NCBI GenBank assembly: GCA_002842985.1
Contig: PHEQ01000006.1
Span: forward strand, 120,581 to 184,580
DNA length: 64,000 nucleotides
DNA from: Alphaproteobacteria bacterium HGW-Alphaproteobacteria-1
GTDB lineage: Bacteria; Pseudomonadota; Alphaproteobacteria; Rhodobacterales; Rhodobacteraceae
Direction of reading: 5' to 3'
Below the pieces are notes generated by a model, which did no database searches, was not told where the DNA came from, and worked only from the letters and a program-made list of their open reading frames with translations. The position numbers and the translations under genes are program-made. Of this stretch, positions 12,849 to 21,425 are shown in pieces (position 1 is the stretch's first letter; the number at the start of each line of letters is the position of its first letter).

Positions 12849-13167
12849 GTGATCTTTCTGATAACGGTTCGGAAACCGGTTCGCAAGTGTTTCCAGTTTT
12901 TCTAGCCGTTTGTTTTCGTTTGAATTTTCCGCCCAGAAGCCGCCACTTGGAAGTCTGACGGATAGTGCCTCGGGGTTGCGTGATATCCGTTCGATGTCGA
13001 AACCGAACTGAACGGCACCATGCTGAACTCTCTCAACTCGCTTCGATTCCGGCTTCTGATCCGGATTAGCCATGAGGGGGTGGTAAGGATGGCATACGTT
13101 TTTTAATTTCGTTATTTTTGTCAACGGCGTGATGCGTCTCGGTGTTGCAACGAAAACCCGAAACGCC

Positions 13168-13938
13168 TTAGGTCTGGAGGAAGGTCACATCGCCCTCCCG
13201 CACGATCGCCGCGGTGAGGCGCGCGGTGGCATAGGCCCCGGTGTCGATGGCGATGCGCCCGCTCGTGACCTGCGGCGCGTCTACGATCGTGTGGCCATGG
13301 ATCACCCATTGCCCGTCCGTGCGCGGCTGTTTGCGAAATCCGGGATGGCCCCATAGAAGCACGTCCTCGGCCTGCGCCGCCATCGGCTCTGCGGGATCGG
13401 CACCGGCATGCACCGCCCAGACGTTGCCGCTCTGCCATGTCAGGGGGCGCGCGCGCAGCCAGTCGATCATCGCGGGGCCCATGGCCTCGATCAGAGCCGC
13501 CCGCATGTCGAAAACCGCGTCGATGTCGTTCAGGCGGCCTTGTGGCGACGGCACTCCAAAGCTTGCGAGCGTCTGCAAACCGCCATTGCGCAGCCAGCGC
13601 GCGGTATGGGTCTCGGGCTCGTCCAGAACGTCGAGCATCATGCGCTCGTGATTGCCCATCAGGCAGGTGATCCGCAACGGATCATGCGCCGTCGCGGACA
13701 TGAGCATCTTGACCACCTCGCGGCTGTGTTCGCCCCGGTCCACGTAATCGCCCAGAAACACCACCGGCAGTCCGTTGCCCTGCGCTTCGATCAGCGGGTC
13801 GAGCGCATGGAGAAGGTCGGCGCGCCCGTGCACGTCGCCAATCGCCACAAAGGGCTGATCGGGCAGGACAGGGGGCAGCTCCTCCACGGGCGCGGACGGG
13901 GCGCTTCGCGCCAGAAATCGGGAAAGAAACTGTCTCAT
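13168..13938 (-). CDS. PPP-family metallophosphoesterase (serine/threonine phosphatase-like)
   Basis: 256 residues with the full PPP signature set: GDVHGRADLL at about residue 34, FLGDYVDRGEHS at about residue 61 and LMGNHERM at about residue 93, then His-containing motifs (WAVHAGADP and VIHGHTI) that complete the two-metal centre. No signal peptide or membrane segment, so it is cytoplasmic. Relatives act on phosphoproteins or on diadenosine tetraphosphate; the substrate cannot be assigned. A perfect 13-base inverted repeat GGGTTG-T-CAACCC lies at 13984-13996 upstream and may be a regulator site. Neighbouring genes concern polysaccharide, without an obvious link. Confidence 0.9.
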   Translation of the reverse strand: MRQFLSRFLARSAPSAPVEELPPVLPDQPFVAIGDVHGRADLLHALDPLIEAQGNGLPVVFLGDYVDRGEHSREVVKMLMSATAHDPLRITCLMGNHERMMLDVLDEPETHTARWLRNGGLQTLASFGVPSPQGRLNDIDAVFDMRAALIEAMGPAMIDWLRARPLTWQSGNVWAVHAGADPAEPMAAQAEDVLLWGHPGFRKQPRTDGQWVIHGHTIVDAPQVTSGRIAIDTGAYATARLTAAIVREGDVTFLQT

Positions 13939-14055
13939 TCGGTCGAAAACCCACCTTTTCCGCGCACCGACATGTTGCGGACCGGGTTGTCAACCCAGCT
14001 TGCGCATATAATAGGGCATCGTCGGCGCTTGGGCAAAGCCCTCGCGCATCGTCCC

Positions 14056-14877
14056 TCAGCGGCGGGCCTCCCAGGAGAGCGACGCATGACGGCGCGTGTA
14101 GAACTCGCCGATCAACCCGAGCATCACCAGAACGATGCCGATGTAGATCGGATACATGAGCGAGGTCTTGTGTGGATAGTAGTTGATGAAGACAAAGCCA
14201 CGCGCCTGGTCGATGTTGTGAAAGAGCGGATTCCAGGAAAACATGTTGTACATGAACGGTGGCAGCATGTTGACCACGAACATCTTGCCCGACGCGATCA
14301 TGTTGGCGCGCTGATAGATCGTCATGAAAATCTTGACGAACTGCGGAAACCACGGACGCAGCGCCAACAGAATGAGCCCGACGCCACAGCCAGTGAACCA
14401 CGCCACAAGCACCATGCCAAATGCGTAGATCGGTTGATAGATCGTGATCGGCACAAAGATCACATGATAAACGAAAAGCACGACCAAGAGCGACAGGACC
14501 TGAATATAGAGAGACCCGAGCGCCCCTGACGCGATTGAGATCACGGTATTCATCGGTGCGTGCTGCATCATCGGCGAGGACGGTCCATCGGCTCCGGCCA
14601 CGGCGCTCACGGCCTTGATGTGCGAGATGTAGAGGAAGATGCCCGACATCATGAACAGCAGGAAATCACCGCGCAGCTTGGCCGCCTTGAGGCCGAGCAC
14701 CGTGAACATCAGATAGAAGGCCATCACCATTATGACCACGGTCAGAATGTTCACGCCAAGCGCCACGAAGGCATTGCCGTGCCCCTTGCGGATGCTGCGC
14801 ACGGTATCGTGGTAGATCAGTTCGAGAATTGTGGCGGCGGATTGAAGGGACGATTTCGACCGTGCTGTCCTGAACAT
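14056..14877 (-). CDS. ABC-2 type polysaccharide export permease (KpsM-like)
   Basis: 273 residues with about six hydrophobic segments and the ABC-2 export layout of KpsM/Wzm proteins: a cytoplasmic N-terminus ending in RKGHGNAF, paired helices, then a re-entrant-like FYNMFSWNPLFH-type region (seen as YNMFSWNPLFHNIDQ) before the last helix. It would form the membrane channel for a capsular or O-type polysaccharide. ATG 14877 was preferred; an ATG at 14940 would add 21 basic residues. No ATP-binding KpsT partner is in the window. It is divergent from cysQ and close to kdsB, galU and galE, which fits a role in envelope polysaccharide. Confidence 0.82.
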   Translation of the reverse strand: MFRTARSKSSLQSAATILELIYHDTVRSIRKGHGNAFVALGVNILTVVIMVMAFYLMFTVLGLKAAKLRGDFLLFMMSGIFLYISHIKAVSAVAGADGPSSPMMQHAPMNTVISIASGALGSLYIQVLSLLVVLFVYHVIFVPITIYQPIYAFGMVLVAWFTGCGVGLILLALRPWFPQFVKIFMTIYQRANMIASGKMFVVNMLPPFMYNMFSWNPLFHNIDQARGFVFINYYPHKTSLMYPIYIGIVLVMLGLIGEFYTRRHASLSWEARR

Positions 14878-14979
14878 CGTGTCTCGCCTCGCGCCTCCGG
14901 GGTTGCGGCCAATGGTTTCTTGCCGTCGCGTCCCTGACATACCATAAGAGCGTCCGTAAGTGTCATGCAATAGCGCCGC

Positions 14980-15810
14980 ATGATGGCGGCAAACGGGCGA
15001 AGGAACGGCGATTTGGAGTATGAACGGCTGATCACGGTGATGCGGCACCTGGCGCTCGAGGCGGGCGAGCGCATCATGGAAATTTATGACGCGGATGATT
15101 TCGACGTGAAGCTGAAATCCGACGCAAGCCCGGTGACCGAGGCTGACGAGGCCGCCGATGCGCTGATTTCCACCGGTCTGCGGGCCGCATTTCCTGATAT
15201 CGCGCTGGTCACCGAGGAGCAGGCCGCCTCGCACGGGCAGAGCGTGAGCACCTTCCTGATCGTCGATCCGCTGGACGGAACCAAGGAATTCATCAACCGG
15301 CGCGGTGATTTCACGGTCAATATCGCCCTGGTCGAGGATGGGCAGCCCACCCGTGGCATCGTCTATGCGCCCGCCAAGGGACGGATGTTCTACACCCTTG
15401 CGGGTGGTGGCGCGGTCGAGGAGACCGGCCCGTTCGACGCCGAAACGCCTGGCAAGATCCGCCCCATCCGGGTGGCCGAGCCGGACAATGGCGCGCTGAT
15501 GGTGGTGGCGTCAAAGTCGCACCGCGATCAGGCGACAGACGACTATATTGGCAAATATGCCGTCAAGGACATGACAAGTGCGGGGTCTTCGCTCAAGTTC
15601 TGCCTCGTCGCCACCGGCGAGGCCGACCTTTATCCGCGCCTTGGCCGGACGATGGAATGGGATACCGCCGCAGGCCATGCGGTCCTTCTGGGCGCGGGCG
15701 GGCGCGTGCTGCGCTTCGACGACCTGACGTCGCTCGGCTATGGCAAGCCGGGGTTCGAAAATCCGTTCTTCATCGCCTGCGCGCCGGGCGTCGATCTCAA
15801 GGAAGGCTGA
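14980..15810 (+). CDS. cysQ: 3'(2'),5'-bisphosphate nucleotidase
   Basis: 276 residues of the inositol-monophosphatase/lithium-sensitive phosphatase fold. Metal-site motifs are seen in order: VTEADEAAD (about residue 48), EEQAA (about 73), DPLDGTKEFI (about 91) and the C-terminal WDTAAGHAVL (about 226). CysQ removes 3'-phosphoadenosine 5'-phosphate, left over when PAPS donates sulfate. Two adjacent ATG codons start the frame without a strong ribosome site. It precedes kdsB by five bases and so forms an operon with it; the pairing with polysaccharide genes and a distant sulfotransferase-like gene allows, but does not prove, a sulfated product. Confidence 0.9.
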   Translation: MMAANGRRNGDLEYERLITVMRHLALEAGERIMEIYDADDFDVKLKSDASPVTEADEAADALISTGLRAAFPDIALVTEEQAASHGQSVSTFLIVDPLDGTKEFINRRGDFTVNIALVEDGQPTRGIVYAPAKGRMFYTLAGGGAVEETGPFDAETPGKIRPIRVAEPDNGALMVVASKSHRDQATDDYIGKYAVKDMTSAGSSLKFCLVATGEADLYPRLGRTMEWDTAAGHAVLLGAGGRVLRFDDLTSLGYGKPGFENPFFIACAPGVDLKEG

Positions 15811-15815
15811 ACCCG

Positions 15816-16616
15816 ATGACCGTTCTCATCGCCATTCCCGCGCGCTACGCCTCGACCCGCTATCCGGGCAAGCCGCTGGTGCCGCTCACCGGTGCGGGCG
15901 GAGAGGCGCGCACGCTCATTGAACGCTCGTGGCGCGCGGCACTGGCGGTCGAGGGGGTGTCGCGCGTGGTGGTCGCCACCGACGATGCGCGCATCCGCGA
16001 CGCGGCAGAGGCGTTCGGCGCCGAGGTGGTGATGACCTCGGACGCCTGCGCCAACGGCACCGAGCGCTGCGCCGAGGCCCACGCCGCCCTTGGCAGCGGC
16101 TACGAGATCGTCGTCAATCTTCAGGGTGACGCCCCGCTTACCCCGCCGTGGTTCATCGAGGATCTCGTGGCCGGTCTGCGTGCCGACCACGCCGCCGAGG
16201 TGGCCACGCCGGTGCTGCGCTGCGACGGGCGGGCGCTCAACGGCTTCTTGCAGGACCGCGCCGGTGGCCGCGTCGGCGGCACCACCGCCGTCTTCGACCG
16301 GCGGCGCCACGCGCTTTATTTCTCCAAGGAAGTGATCCCCTACACGGGCACGCGCTACGATGATGCCGCACCCACGCCGGTGTTTCACCATGTCGGCGTC
16401 TATGCCTACCGCCCCGACGCGCTTGCGGGCTATCCGGGCTGGACGCAGGGCCCGCTCGAAGGGCTCGAAGGGTTGGAACAGCTGCGCTTTCTCGAAAACG
16501 GGCGCTCGGTCCTTTGCGTCGAGGTCGACGCGCGCGGACGGCAGTTCTGGGAGCTCAACAACCCCGAGGACGTGCCGCGCCTCGAGGCGATGATGCGCGA
16601 GATGGGGCTTGACTGA
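15816..16616 (+). CDS. kdsB: 3-deoxy-manno-octulosonate cytidylyltransferase
   Basis: 266 residues. It activates KDO as CMP-KDO for lipopolysaccharide or capsule. The N-terminal nucleotide-binding motif IPARYASTRYPGKPL is diagnostic, followed by VVVATDDARI, VVNLQGDAPL and the KDO-site region HVGVYAYR. The start ATG 15816 is five bases after the cysQ stop with an AAGGAAGG ribosome site; an upstream open frame inside cysQ is ignored. With kdsD (arabinose-5-phosphate isomerase) further along, it supplies the first and last steps of KDO supply. Confidence 0.95.
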   Translation: MTVLIAIPARYASTRYPGKPLVPLTGAGGEARTLIERSWRAALAVEGVSRVVVATDDARIRDAAEAFGAEVVMTSDACANGTERCAEAHAALGSGYEIVVNLQGDAPLTPPWFIEDLVAGLRADHAAEVATPVLRCDGRALNGFLQDRAGGRVGGTTAVFDRRRHALYFSKEVIPYTGTRYDDAAPTPVFHHVGVYAYRPDALAGYPGWTQGPLEGLEGLEQLRFLENGRSVLCVEVDARGRQFWELNNPEDVPRLEAMMREMGLD

Positions 16617-16625
16617 AGGTCGATA

Positions 16626-16666
16626 CGGACGAGGACTTGTATTCTGAACGCTTTTTCTCTCGTCCG
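16626..16666 (+). terminator. hairpin after kdsB
   Basis: Perfect 8-bp inverted repeat CGGACGAG (16626-16633) and CTCGTCCG (16659-16666), ten bases after the kdsB stop. The loop is long (25 bases) and includes a T run inside it rather than after it, so it is a weak terminator candidate. The remaining bases to galU are AT-richer and probably hold its promoter. Confidence 0.4.
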
Positions 16667-16763
16667 CATCACATCAACAAAATAAATCCAAACTTTCCCC
16701 TTAACTCGGTGCAAAACGTTTCGCTGTTATGTATGCTGAGTGCAAAAAAGGTAACGGGAGCAG

Positions 16764-17660
16764 ATGATGCGCAAACGGGTCACAAAAGCAATTTTCCCGG
16801 TGGCGGGGCTTGGAACGCGCTTCCTGCCGGCGACGAAATCCGTCCCCAAGGAAATCATGACGTTGGTGGACCGCCCGCTTGTCCAATACGCGATTGACGA
16901 GGCGCGCGCGGCAGGGATCAAGGAATTCATCTTCGTCACCTCGCGCGGCAAGAGCGCGCTTGAGGATTATTTCGACAATGCCCCGCAGCTTGAGCAGGAA
17001 TTGCGTCGCAAGGGCAAGGACGAGCTTCTGGAGATCCTCAAATCCACCAATATGGACTCGGGCGAGATTGCCTACATGCGCCAGCACAAGCCGCTCGGCC
17101 TCGGTCACGCGGTCTGGTGCGCGCGGCGCTTCATCGGCAACGAGCCCTTCGCCGTGATCCTGCCCGATGACGTGATCGCTGCCGAGAAGCCCTGCCTTCA
17201 ACAGATGGTCGAAGCCTTCGAAGAGACCGGCGGCAACATGGTCGCGGCGATGGAAGTGCCCGATGCGATGACCAAATCCTACGGCATTCTCGACGTCAAG
17301 GACGACATGGGCAGTCTCGTCTTGACCAAAGGCATGGTGGAAAAGCCCGAGCCGGGCAAGGCACCGTCGAACCTTGCGGTGATCGGGCGCTACATCCTGA
17401 CGCCCACGATCTTGCAGAAACTCAACAAGAAACAGACCGGCGCGGGAGGAGAGATCCAGTTGACCGACGCCATCGACGCCGCGCGCGAGGACGGCGAAGA
17501 GGTCTACGGCTACCGCTTTCAGGGGCAACGGTTCGACTGCGGCTCAAAGGCGGGCTTTCTTCAGGCGACGGTCGCCTTCGCGCTGGCGCGCGACGATCTG
17601 CGTGACGACCTGTGGAACTACATCACCGACATGGTCCATGCGGACAAGGCCGCGCAATAA
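16764..17660 (+). CDS. galU: UTP-glucose-1-phosphate uridylyltransferase
   Basis: 298 residues, the normal GalU length. The N-terminal motif AGLGTRFLPATKSVPKEIM binds the nucleotide, and later VEKPEPG and GGEIQLTDAI, YRFQGQRFDCG complete the sugar site. It makes UDP-glucose, the precursor for glucans, UDP-galactose and UDP-glucuronate. It is followed after 20 bases by galE, which uses its product. The upstream spacer is AT-richer than the surroundings and separates galU from kdsB, so the pair galU-galE is likely its own transcript. Confidence 0.96.
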   Translation: MMRKRVTKAIFPVAGLGTRFLPATKSVPKEIMTLVDRPLVQYAIDEARAAGIKEFIFVTSRGKSALEDYFDNAPQLEQELRRKGKDELLEILKSTNMDSGEIAYMRQHKPLGLGHAVWCARRFIGNEPFAVILPDDVIAAEKPCLQQMVEAFEETGGNMVAAMEVPDAMTKSYGILDVKDDMGSLVLTKGMVEKPEPGKAPSNLAVIGRYILTPTILQKLNKKQTGAGGEIQLTDAIDAAREDGEEVYGYRFQGQRFDCGSKAGFLQATVAFALARDDLRDDLWNYITDMVHADKAAQ

Positions 17661-17680
17661 GGCGCGGCACGGGGGCGACT

Positions 17681-18664
17681 TTGAGCAATATTCTGGTCAC
17701 CGGCGGGGCGGGATATATCGGCAGCCACGCCTGCAAGGCATTGAGCGCAGCGGGCTATACCCCCGTCACCTATGACAGCCTCTGCACCGGTTGGCGTGAC
17801 GCCGTAAAATTCGGCCCCTTCGAGGAAGGCGACCTGACCGACCGTGCGCGGCTCGATCAGGTCTTTGCCGCCTATCAGCCGCAGGCGGTGATGCATTTCG
17901 CGGCCCTCAGCCAGGTGGGCGAGAGCATGCGCGCACCGGGGCTTTACTGGCATAACAACGTGGCCGGGTCACTGTGCCTGATCGAGGCGGCGGTGGCGGC
18001 TGGATGCCTTGATCTCGTGTTCTCCTCCACCTGCGCCACCTACGGCGATCAGGACAACGTGCTTCTGGATGAAGACTGCGCCCAGGCTCCGATAAACGCC
18101 TACGGCGCGTCCAAACGCGCGATCGAGGACATGCTGCGTGATTTCGAGGCGGCGCACGGGCTGCGCCATGTGATCTTTCGCTATTTCAACGTGGCGGGCG
18201 CCGACCCGGAGGCCGAGGTGGGCGAGTTTCATCATCCCGAGACGCATCTTGTGCCGCTCGTGCTTGACGCAATCGCCGGACGGCGCGATGCGCTTACGAT
18301 CTTCGGCACCGATTACGACACGCCCGACGGCACCTGCATCCGCGATTACGTGCATGTGATGGACCTGGTCGAGGCGCATGTCCTCGGGTTGCGCTGGCTG
18401 GAGGCGGGGCGCGGCAGCCGGGTGTTCAACCTCGGCACCGGTCGCGGCTTCTCGGTGCGCGAGGTGATCGAGGTCGCCGAGGCGGTGACCGGCATGCCCG
18501 TTCCGGTGATCCTGGGCGCGCGCCGTCCGGGGGATTGCACGCGGCTCGTTTCCGGCTCGACGCGGGCGGGAGCAGAGCTGGGCTGGGTGCCCGCGCGCTC
18601 GACCCTGAACGAAATGATCGGGGACGCATGGCGCTGGCACGAGACTGGACATTACGGGAAATAG
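17681..18664 (+). CDS. galE: UDP-glucose 4-epimerase
   Basis: 327 residues, extended SDR family. The NAD-binding motif is at the very N-terminus (NILVTGGAGYIGSHAC), the catalytic Thr/Ser region is FSSTCATYG, and the Tyr-Lys pair is in NAYGASKRAIE. It interconverts UDP-glucose and UDP-galactose. The start is taken as TTG 17681 because the protein then begins exactly at the family start with GGGGGCGA as ribosome site; an ATG at 17612 would overlap galU by 49 bases and add 23 unrelated residues. It follows galU and precedes a glycosyltransferase. Confidence 0.94.
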   Translation: MSNILVTGGAGYIGSHACKALSAAGYTPVTYDSLCTGWRDAVKFGPFEEGDLTDRARLDQVFAAYQPQAVMHFAALSQVGESMRAPGLYWHNNVAGSLCLIEAAVAAGCLDLVFSSTCATYGDQDNVLLDEDCAQAPINAYGASKRAIEDMLRDFEAAHGLRHVIFRYFNVAGADPEAEVGEFHHPETHLVPLVLDAIAGRRDALTIFGTDYDTPDGTCIRDYVHVMDLVEAHVLGLRWLEAGRGSRVFNLGTGRGFSVREVIEVAEAVTGMPVPVILGARRPGDCTRLVSGSTRAGAELGWVPARSTLNEMIGDAWRWHETGHYGK

Positions 18665-18707
18665 TCCCGACCCTACCCCACGAAGCATCGGGACCGGCAG
18701 GGACGGA

Positions 18708-19730
18708 ATGGAGCGGCTGAACGATCTGGCCATGGCCTATCGGCTGCGCTGGCGGCGGCGGCGGCTTCTGGCGCGGGCGCTGGCGAAGCGGCGGCAGTTG
18801 ACGGCGGTCAACGACCGCACCGCGCAGATTGTGCGCGGCGATATCCTGTGCTTTGCCACGGTGCGCAACGAGGCGCTGCGCCTGCCGCATTTCCTCGATC
18901 ACCACCGCCGTCTTGGCGTGCGCCATTTCCTGATGGTGGACAATGACAGCTCCGACGGCACGCGCGATTGTCTTTCGGCACAAGGCGATGTCTCTCTCTG
19001 GCACACGGCGCACAGCTACAAGCGCTCGCGCTTTGGCATGGACTGGCTCGGCTTGCTGATGATGCGCCACGGGAACGGCCATTGGTGCCTGACCCTCGAT
19101 GCCGATGAATGCCTGGTCTACCCCTATCACGATACGCGCCCCCTGCCCGCGCTCTGCGGCTGGCTGGAGGCGCAGGGGCGCGCCTCAATGGGCGCGCTGA
19201 TGCTGGATATGTATCCACGCGGGCCGCTTTCGGCGCATCCTTACCGCGCCGGGGCGAATCCGTTCGAGACGCTGTGCTGGTTCGATGCCGGGAATTACTC
19301 CATGCGCCGCAAGCCGGATTTGCAGAACCTCTGGATTCAGGGCGGGCCGCGCGCGCGCATGTTCTTTGCAACTGAGCCGCGTCGCGCGCCCACCATGGGC
19401 AAGGTGCCGCTGATCAAATGGCACTGGCGCTATGCCTATGCCAGTTCCACCCATTCGGCCCTGCCGCGCCGTCTCAACCATGTCTATGACCGCGACGGGG
19501 GTGAACTCACCTCGGGTGTGCTGCTGCACTCCAAGTTCCTCGATACGGTGGTGGACCGCGCGACCGAGGAGAAACACCGCCAGGAGCATTTCGCCAACAG
19601 CGCGCTCTACGAGGGCTATTACGACGCGCTCGCCGCCGACCCGGACCTGTGGTGCGCACGCTCAACGCGCCTGACCGGCTGGCGCCAGCTTGAGGCGCTT
19701 GGCCTGATGTCGCGGGGGGGATGGGTCTAA
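18708..19730 (+). CDS. glycosyltransferase family 2-like protein
   Basis: 340 residues. After a very basic N-terminal helix (RLRWRRRRLL) the core begins ILCFATVRNEALRLPHFLDH, then FLMVDNDSSDGTRD and WCLTLDADECLVYP: the nucleotide-sugar site and the DxD metal motif of GT-A enzymes in the group often labelled Glyco_tranf_2_4. No signal peptide or strong membrane segment. It follows galE by 43 bases on the same strand and probably uses a UDP-sugar in building a surface glycan. Its stop overlaps the convergent HD gene by three or four bases. Confidence 0.85.
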   Translation: MERLNDLAMAYRLRWRRRRLLARALAKRRQLTAVNDRTAQIVRGDILCFATVRNEALRLPHFLDHHRRLGVRHFLMVDNDSSDGTRDCLSAQGDVSLWHTAHSYKRSRFGMDWLGLLMMRHGNGHWCLTLDADECLVYPYHDTRPLPALCGWLEAQGRASMGALMLDMYPRGPLSAHPYRAGANPFETLCWFDAGNYSMRRKPDLQNLWIQGGPRARMFFATEPRRAPTMGKVPLIKWHWRYAYASSTHSALPRRLNHVYDRDGGELTSGVLLHSKFLDTVVDRATEEKHRQEHFANSALYEGYYDALAADPDLWCARSTRLTGWRQLEALGLMSRGGWV

Positions 19731-20320
19731 CCCATCTCCGCCATGAGATCCCCGAACCGCGCAAGATAGGCCGCGCGTGTCTCGACCGGCGGGCGCAGGG
19801 TGAGGGAGAGGCCCGCCATCACCGTCGGGTCAGGCTTACCGAAGAAGCGGTCGGCTTCGGCCACCGAGAAGCCCGCGATTTCCGTGGCCTCCATCCACGC
19901 GCTGATCTTGTCCGCCTTCTTGATCTGCTTCTTGACCGGCGCGGGAAGTGCGGCGGGCAGGCCGAACCGGAAATGGATTGCCGCCGCCAGCCGTTTGTCG
20001 AGCACGTCATAGCCCGGCCCGACGGCGTTTTTCACCGGCGAGATCATGTCGCCGATCACGTATTCCGGCCCGTCATGCAACAGCGCAGCCAGCCGCCATT
20101 TCACCGGCGCGCCGGGGCTGAGCCGGTCAAAGAGCCGTTCCACCAGCAGCGAATGTTCGGCCACGGAATAGGGAAAATCGCCCTGCGTCTGCCCGTTCCA
20201 GCGCGCAACGAAGCTGAGACCGTGGGCAATGTCCTCGATCTCGATATCGACGGGGGTCGGGTCGAGCAGGTCGAGCCTGCGGCCCGAGAGCATCTTTTGC
20301 CAGGCGCGGGGTTGCGGCAT
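19727..20320 (-). CDS. HD-domain hydrolase (YfbR/5'-nucleotidase-like)
   Basis: 197 residues of all-helical HD superfamily. The metal motifs are PYSVAEHSLL with the first His and ALLHDGPEYVIGD with the His-Asp pair, and a later KKADK segment with the last Asp. The layout is that of YfbR-like 5'-deoxynucleotidases and related HD phosphohydrolases that act on nucleoside monophosphates. ATG 20320 has an excellent GGAGG ribosome site; a longer frame to 20380 has none. Substrate inferred from family only. Confidence 0.88.
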   Translation of the reverse strand: MPQPRAWQKMLSGRRLDLLDPTPVDIEIEDIAHGLSFVARWNGQTQGDFPYSVAEHSLLVERLFDRLSPGAPVKWRLAALLHDGPEYVIGDMISPVKNAVGPGYDVLDKRLAAAIHFRFGLPAALPAPVKKQIKKADKISAWMEATEIAGFSVAEADRFFGKPDPTVMAGLSLTLRPPVETRAAYLARFGDLMAEMG

Positions 20321-20444
20321 GGGACCTCCGGGGTTGCGCCGGTTCTGATTAGGACGCGGACCGATCCGCCGCAAGGGCATGGCTGGACCATGGCCCGTTC
20401 CGGCGCTAAGGCAGGCGCGACAGATCGAGCGAGAGGGTGCGGCG

Positions 20445-21419
20445 ATGACCGGAACGGCCGAAAACGATCACGACAGGATACGCGGCGTGGCCACACGGGT
20501 GCTGCGCGCCGAGGCCGAGGCGCTCATGGCCATGGCCGATTGCCCGCCCGAGGGCTTTGCCCGCGCGACGCGGATGATCCTCGCGTCACAGGGCCGGGTC
20601 GTCACCTCCGGCATGGGCAAATCGGGCCATATCGCGCGCAAGATCGCAGCGACGCTGGCCTCCACCGGCACGCCTGCGCTGTTCCTGCATCCCGGCGAGG
20701 CGAGCCATGGCGATCTGGGCATGGTGGCGCCGGGCGATGTCTGCATCCTTCTGTCCAATTCCGGCGAGACGCGGGAACTGTCGGACCTGATCCAGTATAC
20801 CCGCCGCTTCGACATCCCGATGATCGCGATCACGCGTGTGGCCGACAGCACACTGGCGCGGCAGGCCGATGTGGCGCTGATCCTGCCCGACAAGCCCGAG
20901 GCCTGCGCCATCGGCATGGCCCCCACCACCTCGACCACCTGCACGCTGGCGCTTGGCGATGCGCTGGCCGTGGCTCTGATGGAGGAGCGCGGCTTCAAGG
21001 CCGATGCGTTCCATGTCTTTCATCCCGGCGGCAAGCTCGGGGCGCAATTCTTGCGGGTGCGCGACGTGATGCATACGGGTGCCGCCCTGCCGCAGGTCGC
21101 GCCCGAAACGCCCATGGGCGAGACGCTCATCGAGATGAGCGCCAAGGGCTTCGGCATCGCCGCACTGGTCGAGGACGGCATCTTGCGCGGCGTCATTACC
21201 GATGGCGATCTGCGGCGCAATCTCGACGGGTTGATGGGATGCAGCGCGGGCGCGGTGGCCACGCGCGATCCGCGCACCGCCACGCCCGACATGCTCTTGT
21301 CCGAGGCGCTCGGGGTGATGAACCGCCACAAGATCGGCGCGCTTTTCGTGGTGGAGGCGGGCAACCGCCTCTGCGGCCTTGTCCATATCCACGACTGTCT
21401 GCGCGCGGGCGTGGCCTGA
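20445..21419 (+). CDS. kdsD: arabinose-5-phosphate isomerase (KpsF/GutQ family)
   Basis: 324 residues: an N-terminal SIS sugar-isomerase domain (VVTSGMGKSGHIARK; LHPGEASHGDLGMV; LLSNSGETREL) and two C-terminal CBS domains (VMHTGAALP; GVITDGDLRRNL; KIGALFVVEAGNRLCG). It converts ribulose-5-phosphate to arabinose-5-phosphate, the first committed step to KDO. The ATG at 20445 fits the family start. It is divergent from the HD gene. With kdsB and the KpsM-like permease it belongs to envelope-glycan supply. A paralogue could exist elsewhere, so whether it serves LPS or capsule is open. Confidence 0.93.
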   Translation: MTGTAENDHDRIRGVATRVLRAEAEALMAMADCPPEGFARATRMILASQGRVVTSGMGKSGHIARKIAATLASTGTPALFLHPGEASHGDLGMVAPGDVCILLSNSGETRELSDLIQYTRRFDIPMIAITRVADSTLARQADVALILPDKPEACAIGMAPTTSTTCTLALGDALAVALMEERGFKADAFHVFHPGGKLGAQFLRVRDVMHTGAALPQVAPETPMGETLIEMSAKGFGIAALVEDGILRGVITDGDLRRNLDGLMGCSAGAVATRDPRTATPDMLLSEALGVMNRHKIGALFVVEAGNRLCGLVHIHDCLRAGVA

Positions 21420-21425
21420 GCCTGC

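Noticed and set aside
12684..12905. 73-codon plus-strand frame over the tRNA
   Set aside because: Antisense to the tRNA; the GGFEPPTPDLEG-like peptide is a well-known false prediction from tRNA genes.
12810..13124. 104-codon minus-strand frame reading into the tRNA-Arg gene
   Set aside because: Its end lies inside the tRNA (the typical VAQPDRA-like artefact of tRNA sequence); no ribosome site and no similarity.
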